6,008 bases of DNA, taken from Sphaerochaeta sp. Its GTDB lineage: Bacteria > Spirochaetota > Spirochaetia > Sphaerochaetales > Sphaerochaetaceae. Location: assembly GCA_023228445.1 (NCBI GenBank), contig JALOBD010000128.1, positions 1 to 6,008 on the forward strand, given 5' to 3'. This document shows, piece after piece, positions 5,703-6,008 of the stretch. Position 1 is the first letter of the stretch. Every line of letters starts with the position of its first letter. The notes beneath the pieces are model-generated. The model saw only the letters and a list, made by a program, of their open reading frames with translations. It was not told the DNA's origin and ran no database searches. The position numbers and the translations under genes are program-made.

Positions 5703-5785
5703 CACTCATACAGTACATCAGGCTCGATGCGAAGTAAAGTTCAGACGACACAACTCCATGTAATACCAAACCAGTGTCCCGTCAC
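5703..5785. other. Unassigned spacer between tandem units and repeat copy B
   Basis: This is 83 bp of unique sequence with no convincing promoter, tRNA fold or coding region. The rest of the 376-bp clpP-era gap is covered by the repeats and promoter elements listed separately. Confidence 0.5.
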
Positions 5786-5834
5786 AAGTGAAAGAAACCA
5801 AACGGCAGGAGAGTAGGCACACCAGAACGCCCCC
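5786..5834 (+). repeat. Direct repeat copy B
   Basis: The core at 5786-5812 lies exactly 250 bp after copy A in the same orientation. A shorter variable middle and AGAACGCCCCC (5824-5834) follow. This copy is immediately upstream of era and overlaps the proposed era -35 region. The two copies flank the hairpin and tandem units, so recombination between them would delete 250 bp. Confidence 0.8.
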
Positions 5835-5842
5835 GCTATACT
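5814..5842 (+). promoter_or_regulatory. Predicted era promoter
   Basis: The -10 box TATACT (5837-5842) matches consensus at five of six positions. A weak -35 box, TAGGCA (5814-5819, four of six), lies 17 bp upstream. Initiation would fall at or within one or two bases of the era ATG at 5850. Confidence 0.55.
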
Positions 5843-5849
5843 TACCGAT

Positions 5850-6008
5850 ATGAATGAAACAACCAAATGTGGCACCGTCGCCATCGTTGGGCGCCCTTCA
5901 AGCGGCAAATCAACACTGCTCAATACCATCTGTGAGATGAAGGTCGCCATCACCAGCCGGACCCCACAGACCACGCGCAATGCCATCAGAGGCATCTATA
6001 CCGACAAG
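5850..6008 (+). CDS. era: GTPase Era, N-terminal fragment cut by window end
   Basis: Fifty-three codons are visible and the frame stays open to the right edge. The P-loop (G1) is GRPSSGKST, reached after the strand TVAIV at residues 9-13, the usual distance from the start in Era. The G2/switch I region SRTPQTTRNAIRGIYT is the Era signature with the effector Thr. Era binds GTP and the 3' end of 16S rRNA through a C-terminal KH domain (outside this window) and is needed for 30S maturation. The ATG at 5850 is the only start codon between the in-frame stop at 5814 and the P-loop. There is no Shine-Dalgarno upstream, and the -10-like box ends 7 nt before the ATG, so the mRNA may be leaderless. The gene is divergent from clpP across a repeat-rich gap. 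Confidence 0.94.
   Translation, partial: MNETTKCGTVAIVGRPSSGKSTLLNTICEMKVAITSRTPQTTRNAIRGIYTDK

Noticed and set aside
5581..5763. A 60-codon open frame across the hairpin and tandem units
   Set aside because: It lacks a Shine-Dalgarno at a usable distance and starts inside a hairpin. The 50-bp period is not a multiple of three, so the two units would be read in different frames.
5536..5834. CRISPR array
   Set aside because: There are only two direct repeats, spaced 250 bp apart, and the 50-bp units are head to tail without unique spacers. No cas genes are present.
5474..5849. tRNA or rRNA gene in the clpP-era gap
   Set aside because: No cloverleaf arms, T-loop motif or rRNA-like sequence was seen; the stems present belong to the repeats.
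5741..5995. An 84-codon minus-strand open frame over the era start
   Set aside because: It overlaps the Era P-loop coding region in antisense and has no start signal; Era is clearly the real gene.

Overview
The window looks like chromosomal DNA from a spirochaete, most likely a relative of Sphaerochaeta or Treponema. The best pointer is the start of Era at the right edge, whose G1 motif (RPSSGKST) and G2 region (PQTTRNAIRGI) resemble my recollection of spirochaetal Era proteins. A redox-sensing Rex next to a fermentative NuoE/HydC-type subunit fits an anaerobic fermenter. Coding DNA is GC-rich and the two large intergenic gaps are AT-rich or repeat-rich. The taxonomic call is an inference from protein motifs; no database was searched.

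Layout. Positions 1-813 (minus strand) hold the 5' end of what appears to be an electron-bifurcating or NAD-linked [FeFe]-hydrogenase operon: a 24-kDa thioredoxin-like [2Fe-2S] subunit (NuoE/HydC type), then an orphan histidine-kinase-type ATPase that runs off the left edge. An AT-rich divergent gap (814-989) with a good promoter and two inverted repeats separates this operon from rex (plus strand, 990-1625), the NADH/NAD+-responsive repressor that commonly controls such genes. Rex meets the next gene tail to tail with no base between the stop codons.

Positions 1626-5473 are a minus-strand cluster, transcribed right to left: a ClpP-family protease of a non-canonical type, a 741-residue MFS-like membrane protein with a large C-terminal HEAT-like domain, and an endonuclease/exonuclease/phosphatase-family lipoprotein. 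The spacings are 15 and 32 nt, so one transcript is likely.

Positions 5474-5849 form a 376-bp divergent gap between clpP and era and are the most unusual part of the window. The gap holds an inverted repeat over the proposed clpP promoter, a 27-bp near-identical direct repeat placed exactly 250 bp apart (each copy followed by a variable middle and a conserved AGAAYGCCCCC end), a GC-rich hairpin, and two exact-period 50-bp tandem units. Each unit ends in a stem-loop, and the few arm differences between the units keep the pairing, including one A-U to G-C double change. era starts at 5850 without a ribosome-binding site, 7 nt after a -10-like box, so its mRNA may be leaderless.
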